Assembly (NCBI RefSeq): GCF_905120465.1
Contig: NZ_CAJHOF010000007.1
Location: forward strand, 1-64,000
Length of the DNA stretch: 64,000 nucleotides
Direction of reading: 5' to 3'
Source: Campylobacter majalis
GTDB taxonomy: Bacteria; Campylobacterota; Campylobacteria; Campylobacterales; Campylobacteraceae
In this document: positions 44,524-53,794 of the stretch, one piece after another
Layout: each line of letters opens with the position of its first letter
Position numbering within the stretch: the first letter of the stretch is position 1
Program-made: the position numbers and the translations under genes
Notes under the pieces: generated by a model
Seen by the model: the letters and a program-made list of their open reading frames with translations, nothing else
Told to the model about the DNA's origin: nothing
The model's database searches: none

Positions 44524-46361
44524 TCTGGTTTCCTTCCATCAAGCGAGAAACCAGCCAAAACAACATCTCTATAGCTGATTTCAAGCTTATTATCTTTTAG
44601 TGTAACAATGCTATGCTTTAAGAAATTTACATCATCACGTTTAGGATAATCCTCTCTAGTATGAGCACCCCTGCTCTCTGTTCTAGCGATAGCTGCTAAA
44701 CATGCCGCACGTGATACAAGTATCATATTGCCAAGCTCAACATAATCAGTAAAAGCCGTATTCATCACGCTATTTGTGTCTGGTATGCGGATTTTGTTAT
44801 ATCTTGCTTCGATATCGTCTAAGGCTTTTAATAAAGCCTGAAGCTTGTCGCCTGTTCTAAAAATTCCCATATTATCCCAGTTTAGTTTTCCAAGCTCTTC
44901 TCTTAGCTTATACATATAACTTACATTGCCTTGTCCGTTTGCTATCTCTTTAAATTTGGCCTGCCATTTTTGAGCTAATTCAGACGTGATAGCTCCATCA
45001 CCAAAACTAACATCTTTTGCGTATATTGCAGCTCCATCACCAGCTAACTTACCAGTAACCATCGCATCAGTTAGCGAGTTTCCGCCCAAGCGATTTGCAC
45101 CATGTATCGACACACATGATGCCTCACCACAGGTGTATATGCCTGCCACTTTTGTACTCATATCATCAAATTTCACAACCTCAATGCCACCCATTGAGTA
45201 GTGTGCTGTTGGGCGAATAGGCACTGGCTTTTCTACTAAATCAACATCTTCAAAAAGCAAACCAGTATGGCGAATTTTTGGTAGTTTTTTCATAATTGTC
45301 TCTTTGCCAAGATGACGCACATCTACTAGCACATAAGCACCCATTCCTTCGCCATATCCACGACCTTCACGGATTTCAGTCTCAATGGCACGAGCGACGA
45401 TATCACGAGGAGCTAGTTCTGCTCTTTCATGATAGTTTTTCATAAATCTCTCGCCTTTGTTGTTTATTAAATATCCGCCCTCGCCACGTGCAGCTTCGGT
45501 AATCAAGGCTCCGCCGTTTGAAACGCCAGTTGGATGAAACTGTATCATTTCAGGATCCATAAAACCAATACCGGCTCTAAGTGCCGCTGCTACGCCATCG
45601 CCTGTGGTGATATATGGGTTTGATGTGCGGTTATAATAAATTCTCGCATATCCACCAGTGGCAATAACCAACACTTTACAAAGCACTGGTGTAATATCGC
45701 CAGTTTGGATATTTCTAAGCACCACGCCATCAACTTTGCCATCTTTGACGCCGATATCTAGCATTTCATGATCTACTAAAAATTTCACACCATTTGTAAT
45801 TGCATCATCAAGTGCTGAGTGCATGATAATATGTCCGGTTTTATCAGCTGAGAAATTACAGCGACGCTTACTAGCACCTCCCATCATACGCTGAGCAACC
45901 TTGCCATCATCAGATCTTGAAAAAAGCGTTCCAACATAATCAAGCTCAGCAATCGTCTTACCAGCTAATTCGCAAAATTTCAAAACATTATCTTGATCAG
46001 CTAGATACGCACTACCTTTTATCGTGTCGTATGCATGTAACTTGTAGCTATCTCCATCATCAAATTTAGTAACGCCGTTAATTCCGCCCTCCGCCATACA
46101 GGTTGCGTTTCTTGAAGGCATCATTTTAGTTGCAACAACTACGCTTAAGTTTGGATTTTGCTTTCTAGCTGCAACAGCCGCACGAAGCCCTGAACCACCA
46201 GAACCGATAACTAGCACATCACATGAAGGCAAACCGCTTTTGTTTTGGTCGCTTTTGCTACTATTTAGCACGTTTGCACTACTAGTGCTTACGCTTAATG
46301 CCCCAACGCCAATACAGGCTGCTTGCAAGAAGTCGCGTCTTGTGAAATCTTGTTTATTCAT
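44520..46361 (-). CDS. mfrA: Methylmenaquinol:fumarate reductase flavoprotein A, Tat-exported
   Basis: 613 residues from the ATG at 46361 (AAGGAA eight bases upstream); earlier ATG codons lack a site. The N-terminus FTRRDFLQAACIGVGAL (about 5-21) is a twin-arginine signal, which places the enzyme on the periplasmic side as for C. jejuni MfrA. Then come the FAD-binding VLVIGSGGSGLRAAVAARK, the substrate loop HPTGVSNGGALITEAARGEGG, catalytic RPTAHYSMGGIEV and HGANRLGGNSLTDAMV. It reduces fumarate (and mesaconate/crotonate in some species). The gene leads the operon behind a 430-bp AT-rich upstream region. Confidence 0.94.
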   Translation of the reverse strand: MNKQDFTRRDFLQAACIGVGALSVSTSSANVLNSSKSDQNKSGLPSCDVLVIGSGGSGLRAAVAARKQNPNLSVVVATKMMPSRNATCMAEGGINGVTKFDDGDSYKLHAYDTIKGSAYLADQDNVLKFCELAGKTIAELDYVGTLFSRSDDGKVAQRMMGGASKRRCNFSADKTGHIIMHSALDDAITNGVKFLVDHEMLDIGVKDGKVDGVVLRNIQTGDITPVLCKVLVIATGGYARIYYNRTSNPYITTGDGVAAALRAGIGFMDPEMIQFHPTGVSNGGALITEAARGEGGYLINNKGERFMKNYHERAELAPRDIVARAIETEIREGRGYGEGMGAYVLVDVRHLGKETIMKKLPKIRHTGLLFEDVDLVEKPVPIRPTAHYSMGGIEVVKFDDMSTKVAGIYTCGEASCVSIHGANRLGGNSLTDAMVTGKLAGDGAAIYAKDVSFGDGAITSELAQKWQAKFKEIANGQGNVSYMYKLREELGKLNWDNMGIFRTGDKLQALLKALDDIEARYNKIRIPDTNSVMNTAFTDYVELGNMILVSRAACLAAIARTESRGAHTREDYPKRDDVNFLKHSIVTLKDNKLEISYRDVVLAGFSLDGRKPE

Positions 46362-46391
46362 AAACTTATTTCCTTTCATTAAAGTATGCAA

Positions 46392-46817
46392 AATTTTATC
46401 TACACAAGCTTGTTAAATTATTAAGTATAACTTAAATATTTAACATAATAAAAATAATAAAATTTTACATTAAATTTGCAATTCTACAAAGACTTGGCTT
46501 TGATTTTTCTTTAATAATAAGTTATTTTTTGATAATAATTGAAAATTTTTAATTTTATTTTAAACAGTTTTTTGAATTTTTTATAATAACATAAATATTA
46601 TTTTAACATAAATAATATATTAATTAAACTTTGTAAAATTTGCATATAAATATCGATAATACCGATAAATTTTGCACTTTTGTTATCAAATTATAAATAT
46701 ATTTAAAAATCATTTTAATACATTTTTTGATAATTTCTAAAAAAAATTTAAATTTATAAAAGTTGTTTTTAAATTTTACCTTGTATAATTTGCAAAAAAT
46801 AAGTTGAAAGTTGCATA
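46392..46817. other. AT-rich promoter region between mfrA and a membrane protein gene
   Basis: About 425 bp, nearly all A and T, divergent between mfrA (-) and the GTG-start gene (+). Several TATAAT-like stretches; none can be singled out. No gene seen. Confidence 0.6.
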
Positions 46818-47201
46818 GTGAAGTTATTAAACGCATTTTTTATTGGGCATATTTTAATTTATGCACTGCTTTTTTCAGTGTTTGTTGGGCTTAAAATCGG
46901 CTACTTTAACCACTATGAGATAGATGAGTATTTTAATATAATATTTGTGGATAATGTCGCAGGTTTATATTTTTTATTGCCTTGTTTGATTAGTGGATAT
47001 TTGATACTCTATGTAAATTTTCGCAACTTTTTTAGAGCCTTTTATGCACTTTGCTTGATTGTGTCAATTTTATTTTGGATACCAGATAACGGCAAAAGTT
47101 TGGGCGAATATCTATTTAAAAATGGCGATACGCTTTATGTCTCACGCAAACACACTTACATTTTAAATCAAAATGCCCAAACGATAAAAATCAAAAACTA
47201 A
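46818..47201 (+). CDS. Hypothetical small membrane protein
   Basis: 127 residues from GTG at 46818, preceded by a weak GAAAG. Three membrane segments at about 5-28, 47-68 and 72-92, and a polar C-terminal tail (SLGEYLFKNGDTLYVSRKHTYILNQNAQTIKI). Not recognised; no motif. It converges on thiM with a four-base overlap of the ends. A hypothetical inner-membrane protein. Confidence 0.6.
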   Translation: MKLLNAFFIGHILIYALLFSVFVGLKIGYFNHYEIDEYFNIIFVDNVAGLYFLLPCLISGYLILYVNFRNFFRAFYALCLIVSILFWIPDNGKSLGEYLFKNGDTLYVSRKHTYILNQNAQTIKIKN

Positions 47202-47992
47202 ATATGCCTAATTTTACCAAATTTCACAACATCATCATCGCTAACAAAAGCCAACTCATCAATTAACAGCGTTGCGTAAGTGGCATTGCCATTATCACCC
47301 AGCTTATCAAAAGCTCTCTCGCCACATATGCCATACGCACTAACGCCATGCACCGCCGTCTCAAAAGTATCGCCAACGCACATAAATGCACCCAAAACGG
47401 CTGAGAGCATACATCCGCTACCAGTTATCTTACTCATCATCTCATGCCCATTATCACATATGGCTATATTTTTGCCATTAGTTATGATGTCGCTTTTGCC
47501 GCTAATGACTGTTATTGTGTTAAATTTCTCACTTATGTTTTTAGCCACGCTTATAGCACTTGACAGATCTGCATTTAAATCGCTTTGACTAGCATCAACG
47601 CCATTTGTTGTGCTTGTTTGATTAATTAGCGTCTTAGCCTCGGATATATTTAGCCTAATAAGTGAAAATTTTATACTTTTAAGCAGCTCAAAAACAGCTT
47701 GTGTGCGATATAAACTAGCACCAGCTCCAACAGGATCTAACACCACCGGCAAACCAAGCTCATTCGCTCTAATCCCAGCCTTTATCATAGACTTAAGCAC
47801 TCGTTCGTTTAATGTGCCGATGTTTATTACCAAAGCATTTGATATAGACACGATATCAGATACCTCAAACTCACTATCAGCCATAACAGGCGACGCACCA
47901 AGGCTAATTAGTGCGTTTGCCACACCATTTACGGTAACGTAATTTGTGATGTTGTGAATGAGTGGGTTTTTCTCTTTAATTTTACTTATCAT
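47198..47992 (-). CDS. thiM: Hydroxyethylthiazole kinase
   Basis: 264 residues of the ribokinase-like fold. NPLIHNITNYVTVNGVANALISLGASPVMADS is the conserved start, VVLDPVGAGA and ITGSGCMLSAVLGAFM (about 190-205) are the substrate and phosphate-binding/catalytic segments. It phosphorylates the thiazole alcohol for thiamine salvage. Last gene of a minus-strand run after a MTHFR-like gene and an ATPase, ten bases from the latter. Confidence 0.95.
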   Translation of the reverse strand: MISKIKEKNPLIHNITNYVTVNGVANALISLGASPVMADSEFEVSDIVSISNALVINIGTLNERVLKSMIKAGIRANELGLPVVLDPVGAGASLYRTQAVFELLKSIKFSLIRLNISEAKTLINQTSTTNGVDASQSDLNADLSSAISVAKNISEKFNTITVISGKSDIITNGKNIAICDNGHEMMSKITGSGCMLSAVLGAFMCVGDTFETAVHGVSAYGICGERAFDKLGDNGNATYATLLIDELAFVSDDDVVKFGKIRHI

Positions 47993-48001
47993 TTTCTCTC
48001 C

Positions 48002-49087
48002 TTATAAACTTAACGCCCACTGATAAAACGGCAAAATTTCACACTTTATGCCCTCTTTTACGCTTGCGCCTTGAGTTGAAACACTAATAATTTGAAGTCT
48101 TTTAATGCCGTATGATTTTAGCATCGGCAAAAGCTTGTTAAATCTAAGAAGCGTAATGCTTACATCAGAAAAAGGCACAGTAATAATGCCAAGCTCCTTA
48201 TTAGGAATATAAAAATCAATTTCGTTTGTGTAAAACACATCAGTTTTTAGCTTAAAAAGCTCGCAAAAAACAGCATTTTTTAAAGTATATACAAACTCCT
48301 TTTTGTAGCTTAAGGCATTTTTTAATGCAAAATTTCCAAAATACACTCGTTTTAATGAGCTTGACTCATTGTATTTTTTAAGCAAATATATCATGCCGCT
48401 TTTTTCTAGAGCACGTAGTGAATTATATACACTATCTTTTGAAATTTTTAGACGAAGTTTTAAGTTTTTATATATCTCATAGGTGCTTAAATTTGTTGAA
48501 ATTTTATCCGCACACTCAATTAAAATCAAAATTTCAACTTGCGAAAATTTTCGTCTTAGTTCATTTTGCAAAAAACTAGCATTTAAACTAGCGTCCATAA
48601 ATGCCGAAGCAACAGCACCACCGTGTGCCAAAAAATGACTAAATAAAAGAGTTTCATCAAGATTTTTTCTAAAAAACAAAATAAACTCTTCATAATCAAG
48701 ATAGTTTAAATTTAAACAAGCATAATCATCGAGGTTGCAATCTTTATCTTCGCTTGAAAATACTACATTTGAAACATTTTGCAAATGCTTTGCAAACAAG
48801 CTAATATTTTGTGAGCTTACGCCATCTATCGCAACTGCTTTTATATCATTTTGCTTAACAAAATCAGCAATATCACCAATCTCGCTTAAAACAAAACGCA
48901 TATCATGCAGATCTACATAAAGTCGCTCTTCATCTTTAAATTCGCTTAAATATTCACATATCATAGCCGTTTTGCCAGTGCCACTAGCTCCGACAAGCAA
49001 TGTTTTAGGAGAAGTTATGCTAAGTTTGCGGCTGATGTATTTTATGTGTTTTAACGGCGTTTGATAAGCTTGTGCTAGAGTTTGCAT
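48002..49087 (-). CDS. P-loop ATPase with winged-helix domain (archaeal-ATPase/DUF4143-like group)
   Basis: 361 residues. Walker A LLVGASGTGKTAMICEYL (about 31-48) and a plausible Walker B/acidic region (IKAVAIDGVSS) sit in the N-terminal STAND/AAA-like domain. A helical middle (EILILIECADKI...YEIYKNLKLRLKISKDSVYNSLRALEKSGMIYLL, about 198-255) looks like a winged helix, and the C-terminal about 100 residues look nuclease/DUF4143-like (FYTNEIDFYIPNKELGIITVPFSDVS). Such proteins are common in prokaryotes and mostly of unknown function. It abuts the MTHFR-like gene and precedes thiM, without obvious functional link. Confidence 0.7.
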   Translation of the reverse strand: MQTLAQAYQTPLKHIKYISRKLSITSPKTLLVGASGTGKTAMICEYLSEFKDEERLYVDLHDMRFVLSEIGDIADFVKQNDIKAVAIDGVSSQNISLFAKHLQNVSNVVFSSEDKDCNLDDYACLNLNYLDYEEFILFFRKNLDETLLFSHFLAHGGAVASAFMDASLNASFLQNELRRKFSQVEILILIECADKISTNLSTYEIYKNLKLRLKISKDSVYNSLRALEKSGMIYLLKKYNESSSLKRVYFGNFALKNALSYKKEFVYTLKNAVFCELFKLKTDVFYTNEIDFYIPNKELGIITVPFSDVSITLLRFNKLLPMLKSYGIKRLQIISVSTQGASVKEGIKCEILPFYQWALSL

Positions 49088-50008
49088 TTAAATTTTATAC
49101 GCATAAGAAGCGGTATTTATGATGTGTTTTATGCCATTTAACAGTTCAATTGATGCTTGTATCTCAACCTTTCTAGTTGAGATGCTCTCTACATTTGCAC
49201 CAACGCTAATGCCTTTATTTAGGGCGTATTTGTATAAAAAATTAAATATATCAAGTCCTAAATCAACAGATGATTTTAATATATCTTGCGAATTTATAAG
49301 CCTGTCTTGTAAATTTTGCGGTATAGATATACCAAGCCATTTCATAAATTCAAGCGTTTTTAAGCTACCGCACGGAGTAAAAGTAAAAATAATAGGCACT
49401 TTTTTTGTTTGCATTTTTGCATACTCATCGATGAAATTTTTAGCATTTTCTAGATTATAAACGGCTTGAGATATGAAAAACTCACAACCATTTAGCGTTT
49501 TTGCAGCAACCCTTAAATGCTCATCTGCTTTTTTGGCGTGGCGTTCAGGTATGCAAACACCGCCATAAAATGGTCTGTTTGACTGCTTTTTTGATATTTT
49601 ATACGCTTGTTCTAAAGTGAGTTTTATGGGAGTATTTTTTGAACTAGCACCAACAAAAACATTGATTGAATTTGGGACAAGCGAGGCTAGATACTCATTA
49701 AATTTAATCTCATCATATTTGCCAACAGCTTTATAAATCACTGCTGGAATATCTGTTTTTAAATACTTTTGATAATAAATTTCAGGGCTGATTGTCTGTA
49801 TATACTCAAACGTTCGCTCATCATCGGTTCTATCTGCTTCATCTTGAATATCATATAGCACGATCCCATCTACGCCAATGCTTTGTATCCTATCACGCCA
49901 AATACCAGCTATGCGTAAAATATCACTTTCGTCTTTATTGCTTTTTGGAGGAGTTAGTCCATATAAAAGTATCCCAGCATCACCATTTTTTATCTTATCT
50001 TGTAGCAT
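49088..50008 (-). CDS. Divergent methylenetetrahydrofolate reductase-like protein
   Basis: 306 residues. The MTHFR barrel pattern is recognisable in GGVCIPERHAKKADEHLRVAAKTLNGCEFFISQAVYNLENAKNFI (about 149-193) and in FTFTPCGSLKTLEFMKWLGISIP, which parallel the GxVYPExH and FITQxxFD segments of MetF. The N-terminus, with LLYGLTPPKSN in place of the usual FEFFPPK, is more divergent, so substrate or cofactor use may differ. Whether it serves methionine synthesis or another one-carbon reaction is open. It stands first in a run with an ATPase and thiM, divergent from rpmI. Confidence 0.65.
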   Translation of the reverse strand: MLQDKIKNGDAGILLYGLTPPKSNKDESDILRIAGIWRDRIQSIGVDGIVLYDIQDEADRTDDERTFEYIQTISPEIYYQKYLKTDIPAVIYKAVGKYDEIKFNEYLASLVPNSINVFVGASSKNTPIKLTLEQAYKISKKQSNRPFYGGVCIPERHAKKADEHLRVAAKTLNGCEFFISQAVYNLENAKNFIDEYAKMQTKKVPIIFTFTPCGSLKTLEFMKWLGISIPQNLQDRLINSQDILKSSVDLGLDIFNFLYKYALNKGISVGANVESISTRKVEIQASIELLNGIKHIINTASYAYKI

Positions 50009-50082
50009 ATTTCGCCTCTAAATTTTAGGCATAATTTTACACTAAAATATTTAAATTTAATTAAAATAAAGGATTGTTTTAG

Positions 50083-50088
50083 TATAAT
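50083..50088 (+). promoter_or_regulatory. -10 box of rpmI-rplT
   Basis: TATAAT 45 bases before the rpmI ATG, with AT-rich upstream periodicity. infC, often upstream of rpmI, is not here, so this pair has its own promoter. Confidence 0.65.
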
Positions 50089-50132
50089 CCACTCCTTACG
50101 TTTTTAGCGTAAAATACACTAAAGGATTTAGT

Positions 50133-50324
50133 ATGCCTAAAATGAAAACCGTTAAAAGTGCTGCTAAACGCTTTAAAGTAGGTAAAAACAAGATAAAACG
50201 TGGCTCAGCATTTAGAAGCCATATCTTGACAAAAAAACCAAGTAAGCGTATGAGAGATTTGCGTCAGCCACAATATGTGGATAGCACAAACGTAAAAGCA
50301 GTTAAGGCAATGCTAGGAATATAA
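50133..50324 (+). CDS. rpmI: 50S ribosomal protein L35
   Basis: 63 residues: [24 protein letters not shown] start and [14 protein letters not shown], typical of L35. Ninety-four bases before rplT. The intervening leader contains CCTAAATTTTAGG and TCCG/CGGA stems that might regulate rplT. Confidence 0.97.
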   Translation: MPKMKTVKSAAKRFKVGKNKIKRGSAFRSHILTKKPSKRMRDLRQPQYVDSTNVKAVKAMLGI

Positions 50325-50418
50325 CTAGCGTTAATAAGTTTTTGACAAAAGTCATTCAAGCTCTCCTAAATTTTAGGGAAAGATCCGACATCGGACGCCA
50401 ATTTGTGAAAGGATAAAT

Positions 50419-50775
50419 ATGGCAAGAGTAAAAACAGGCGTAGTTAGAAGAAGACGCCATAAAAAAGTTCTAAAACTTGCACGTGGTTTTTATAGTGCAA
50501 GACACAAACACTTTAGAAAAGCTAAAGAGCAACTAGAAAGAAGTTTAGTATATGCATACCGTGATAGACGCCAGAAAAAACGTGACTTCCGCCGTCTATG
50601 GATAGTACGTATAAATGCGGCTTGCAGAATAAACGACATAAGCTATTCAAGATTTATCGCTGGTCTTAAAAAGGCTGGTATAGAACTAGACAGAAAAATC
50701 CTAGCTGACTTAGCTATGAATGACGCAAAGGCTTTTGAAGCACTAGCAACAAAAGCAAAAGACGCTTTAAAATAA
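50419..50775 (+). CDS. rplT: 50S ribosomal protein L20
   Basis: 118 residues: [61 protein letters not shown] is the canonical extended N-terminus, then the globular domain. Early assembly protein that often represses its own mRNA. AAAGGAT site precedes the ATG. Confidence 0.98.
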   Translation: MARVKTGVVRRRRHKKVLKLARGFYSARHKHFRKAKEQLERSLVYAYRDRRQKKRDFRRLWIVRINAACRINDISYSRFIAGLKKAGIELDRKILADLAMNDAKAFEALATKAKDALK

Positions 50776-50781
50776 TCTCAC

Positions 50782-50798
50782 GGCCCCTTTTTGGGGCT
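50782..50798 (+). terminator. Terminator after rplT
   Basis: GGCCCC-TTTTT-GGGGCT forms a compact GC stem six bases after the rplT stop, the only strong GC hairpin nearby. The following sequence is AT-rich without a long T run. Confidence 0.65.
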
Positions 50799-50894
50799 AA
50801 ATAAATTCACTTCTAAATACTTGATGTAATTAATGTTATATAAAATATTAAATTTAATACTATTTTGATACAATATCCGAAAAAAGGAGTAATT

Positions 50895-51347
50895 ATGAAA
50901 TTAGCACAAGCACTAATTATACGTGGTGATTTGCAAATGAAAATCTCAGAACTATCACATAGACTAAGCAATAATGCAACAAAACAAGAAGGAGAAAAAC
51001 CAGCAGAAGATCCCAAGTTGCTATTAAAAGAGCTTGATACAACACTAGACGAGCTAGAAAATTTAATTACAAAAATAAACTTAACTAATGCACAAAGCAA
51101 GATAAAAGATACAAGTTTAACTCAGTTGCTTGCAAAAAAAGAGATCTTGTCAAAAAAAATTACAATATTAAATGAGTTTATTAATCAAGCTTCATCTTTA
51201 AGCAATCGTGCTAGTAAAACTGAGATTAAAATCCTAAGCACAGTTGATGTCACACCACTTAGAGCTCAATCAAATAGGCTTAGCAAAGAATTGCGAGAGC
51301 TTGATATGCTAATACAAGAAAGCAATTGGAGCTTAGAGTTAATTTAA
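50895..51347 (+). CDS. DIP1984 family protein
   Basis: 150 residues from the ATG at 50895 with AAGGAG at 50884-50889; the frame runs upstream to 50865 without function. The order KLAQALIIRGDLQMKISELSHRLSNNATKQEGE, AEDPKLLLKELDTTLDELENLITKIN and the helical C-terminus match DIP1984/DUF6847 proteins, which are two-helix-bundle type soluble proteins of unknown role (some were misnamed septicolysins). It stands alone, flanked on the right by 1.5 kb of non-coding DNA. Confidence 0.8.
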   Translation: MKLAQALIIRGDLQMKISELSHRLSNNATKQEGEKPAEDPKLLLKELDTTLDELENLITKINLTNAQSKIKDTSLTQLLAKKEILSKKITILNEFINQASSLSNRASKTEIKILSTVDVTPLRAQSNRLSKELRELDMLIQESNWSLELI

Positions 51348-52853
51348 CAAAAGAAAGGTAGCAAGTCAAGGCGAGTGTAACCCAGTGTCAGGGTTTGACA
51401 CATCATTTAGCACTTTGGGCGGTGCACAGTTATATTTAGCCCTTATTTTTACAAGTGCAATGTTATTATTATGCTTATTACCAAACACTGATGATTTGCG
51501 AGGGTGGGATCGGGGAGTGAAATAAATTTATTTTGTTTTAAATAAAAGGCTTTTTAAAGTGGTACTAAATCACAAAAGCCATCATTTTGTATAAGTCATT
51601 GCAAAAATAACGAATGAAATCAAAATACAAGCATAGCTTATTGTTAAAAATTTAAAAAGTTAGTTTATAAGCTTTTAGGCATCATTTTTTAAGACTTTTT
51701 AAACTTAAATACTTTTTCTAGCTTTACAAATACAGCGTTAGTATAAAATCAAAATTTGGCTTTAGTAGCGTATCTTAAGGATTAAAAAACCAAATATTTA
51801 ATCCACTATTTAATAATTTTACCAGCCAAATAATCTAATATCCAAAAATAAGCAAAGTGTGCCTAAAGGCAAATTTTAGTATTTGCATAAGCATGAATGT
51901 ATGTGCAAATTTATACTTGCGTATGTTTTATACTGCATAAACGCCAATCACAAAAACATAACTAACGACATTTTTTAGTTAAAGAATGTGCAATAATTTG
52001 TTTGTCATGATAGATAAAGCTTTGACTTAGTTTATTGACTACAAATTATTTTGCTATTTTATATTGTTGGTTTTAGCAAATTTCTGCTTATACTAAACAA
52101 TTATGATCTCACAAGATTTGGTTAATTTTATTTAATTCAAACCTATAAGCTTACATATACAAAAATTAAAGCAATCTCTATAATAGCGATAACGTTTTAA
52201 GCTATCATCTTGTAACGAGCGAAGCGAAGTTAAAAACCAACCTCCAAAACAAAAACACATCCATCATTTTAAATTTCTAAAAATTTATTAAATTTACCAA
52301 TCAGTAAAGAAATATTTTGCTTTTAAAACTTAAAGTAGTAGCTTACTTTTATTTATGCAAGATAGTTAGCCAAAAACCACCTTTGTCTTTTGGGGATTTA
52401 TTTTGCCTACTGCTACTATTTTTGATTTAAGATGTTTTTATTGTTTAGTTGTTTTAAGACAAAATTTATTTTATAGTCTTTAATTTAAAAAATTAATTTA
52501 AATTTTCTTTGAAATTAATAACAGTAATTATATTTGTTTATTATAGCTTAGTGAGAGCTTACACTTTGTTGAGTTTTAAGTCTTTCATTGTAAAGTCTTA
52601 TATTAAGCAAATAAAATCACTTCTTGTAAAGCCGTAAATATATCAAAGTAATTTTAAACCAAAGATAAAACAAGCATAAATTTATTAAATAAACAAGGCA
52701 AGAGTATTGTTAAATCTAATGGGATTAAATTATCAAGCATATTTGAAAATGGAATTTGGGGTAAACTTAAACTCTAATACCATATATCAAAAATACAAAG
52801 AGATCAAATTTGCTATCTAAGCTTTATAAAATATCTATCAAATCTATAGTTTG
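51348..52853. other. 1.5-kb gene-poor gap
   Basis: Mostly AT-rich and non-coding on both strands, with a copy of the dispersed element at 52198-52275. One GC-richer patch (about 51360-51525) has an open frame of 46 codons (GTG 51385 to TAA 51525) reading VSGFDTSFSTLGGAQLYLAL then a hydrophobic stretch; it is too short and unsupported to call a gene. Confidence 0.7.
52198..52275 (+). repeat. Dispersed intergenic element, copy C
   Basis: Starts TAAGCTATCATCTTGTAACG, has GAGCGAAGCGAAGTTAAAAACC and ends ACATCCATCATTTTAAATTT. It is close to the inverted copy at 21761-21831; a GATAGCGA-like flank precedes both. Confidence 0.82.
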
Positions 52854-53792
52854 TTAGCTTTCAACATAACTTCCAATAGACAAAATCTTTTGCATTCTAT
52901 TTTCAATTAATTCACTAATGCTAAGCTTTTCTAGCTCTTCAAGTTTAGTTAAAAAATATTCACCAAGTGCTTTTGCTGCAGCAACTTTATCTCTATGGGC
53001 ACCATTTATTGGCTCATCTATAACATCATCTATGAGCTGTAGTTTTTTTAAGTCATCAGCTGTTATTTTCATCGCTTTTGTAGCTTGCTCTTGTTTAGAT
53101 GGATCATTCCACAATATAGCAGCACAACCTTCTGGAGAAATAACAGAAAAAACAGAATTTTTCATCATTGCTAATCTATCAGCTACACCGATAGCTAATG
53201 CACCACCGCTACCACCTTCACCTATCACAACGGCTATTGTCGGTGTTTTTAGATAGGCAAATTCATATAAATTTTTTGCTATAGCCTCACTCTGACCACG
53301 TTCTTCAGCCCCAACACCAGGATAAGCACCAGGAGTATCTATTAAAAATAAAATAGGCAGATTAAACTTCTCAGCCATTTTCGCAACTCTTAGAGCTTTT
53401 CTGTAACCTTCAGGATGTGGCATACCAAAATTTCGCCTTAGTTTATTTTTAGTTCCACGCCCTTTTTGTTCGCCGATAACAACCACTTGTCTGCCATCTA
53501 AATAACCTATAAAACACACTATCGCAGGATCATCACGATATGCTCTATCTCCGTGTATTTCATGGTAATCACTCAAAAGCGATCTAACATAATCAAGAGC
53601 ATAGGGTCTATCTGGATGACGTGCTAATTGCAAACGCTGATACTCATTTAAATTTTTATAAACTTTTAAAGTTTCTTTTGCAAGATTTTTATTTAAAATT
53701 TCAACAGCATGCTCATCGCCACGAATCTTTGCTGTTGCTATATCATCGTCGATCTGCTTTATACTTTTTTCAAAATCTAGATAGCTTGACAT
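52854..53792 (-). CDS. accA: Acetyl-CoA carboxylase carboxyltransferase subunit alpha
   Basis: 312 residues. [18 protein letters not shown]... start, [41 protein letters not shown]-like CoA-binding loop ([18 protein letters not shown]), [27 protein letters not shown] and [11 protein letters not shown] are all present. It transfers CO2 from carboxybiotin to acetyl-CoA, giving malonyl-CoA. Last gene of fabG-acpP-fabF-accA. Confidence 0.97.
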   Translation of the reverse strand: MSSYLDFEKSIKQIDDDIATAKIRGDEHAVEILNKNLAKETLKVYKNLNEYQRLQLARHPDRPYALDYVRSLLSDYHEIHGDRAYRDDPAIVCFIGYLDGRQVVVIGEQKGRGTKNKLRRNFGMPHPEGYRKALRVAKMAEKFNLPILFLIDTPGAYPGVGAEERGQSEAIAKNLYEFAYLKTPTIAVVIGEGGSGGALAIGVADRLAMMKNSVFSVISPEGCAAILWNDPSKQEQATKAMKITADDLKKLQLIDDVIDEPINGAHRDKVAAAKALGEYFLTKLEELEKLSISELIENRMQKILSIGSYVES

Positions 53793-53794
53793 TT

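Noticed and set aside
46624-46836. Minus-strand open frame of 70 codons upstream of mfrA
   Set aside because: Phe/Lys/Ile-only translation of almost pure A+T DNA, overlaps the start of the membrane-protein gene; no evidence of coding.
50865-50894. Upstream extension of the DIP1984 gene (MIQYPKKGVI...)
   Set aside because: The AAGGAG site lies inside this stretch and serves the ATG at 50895.
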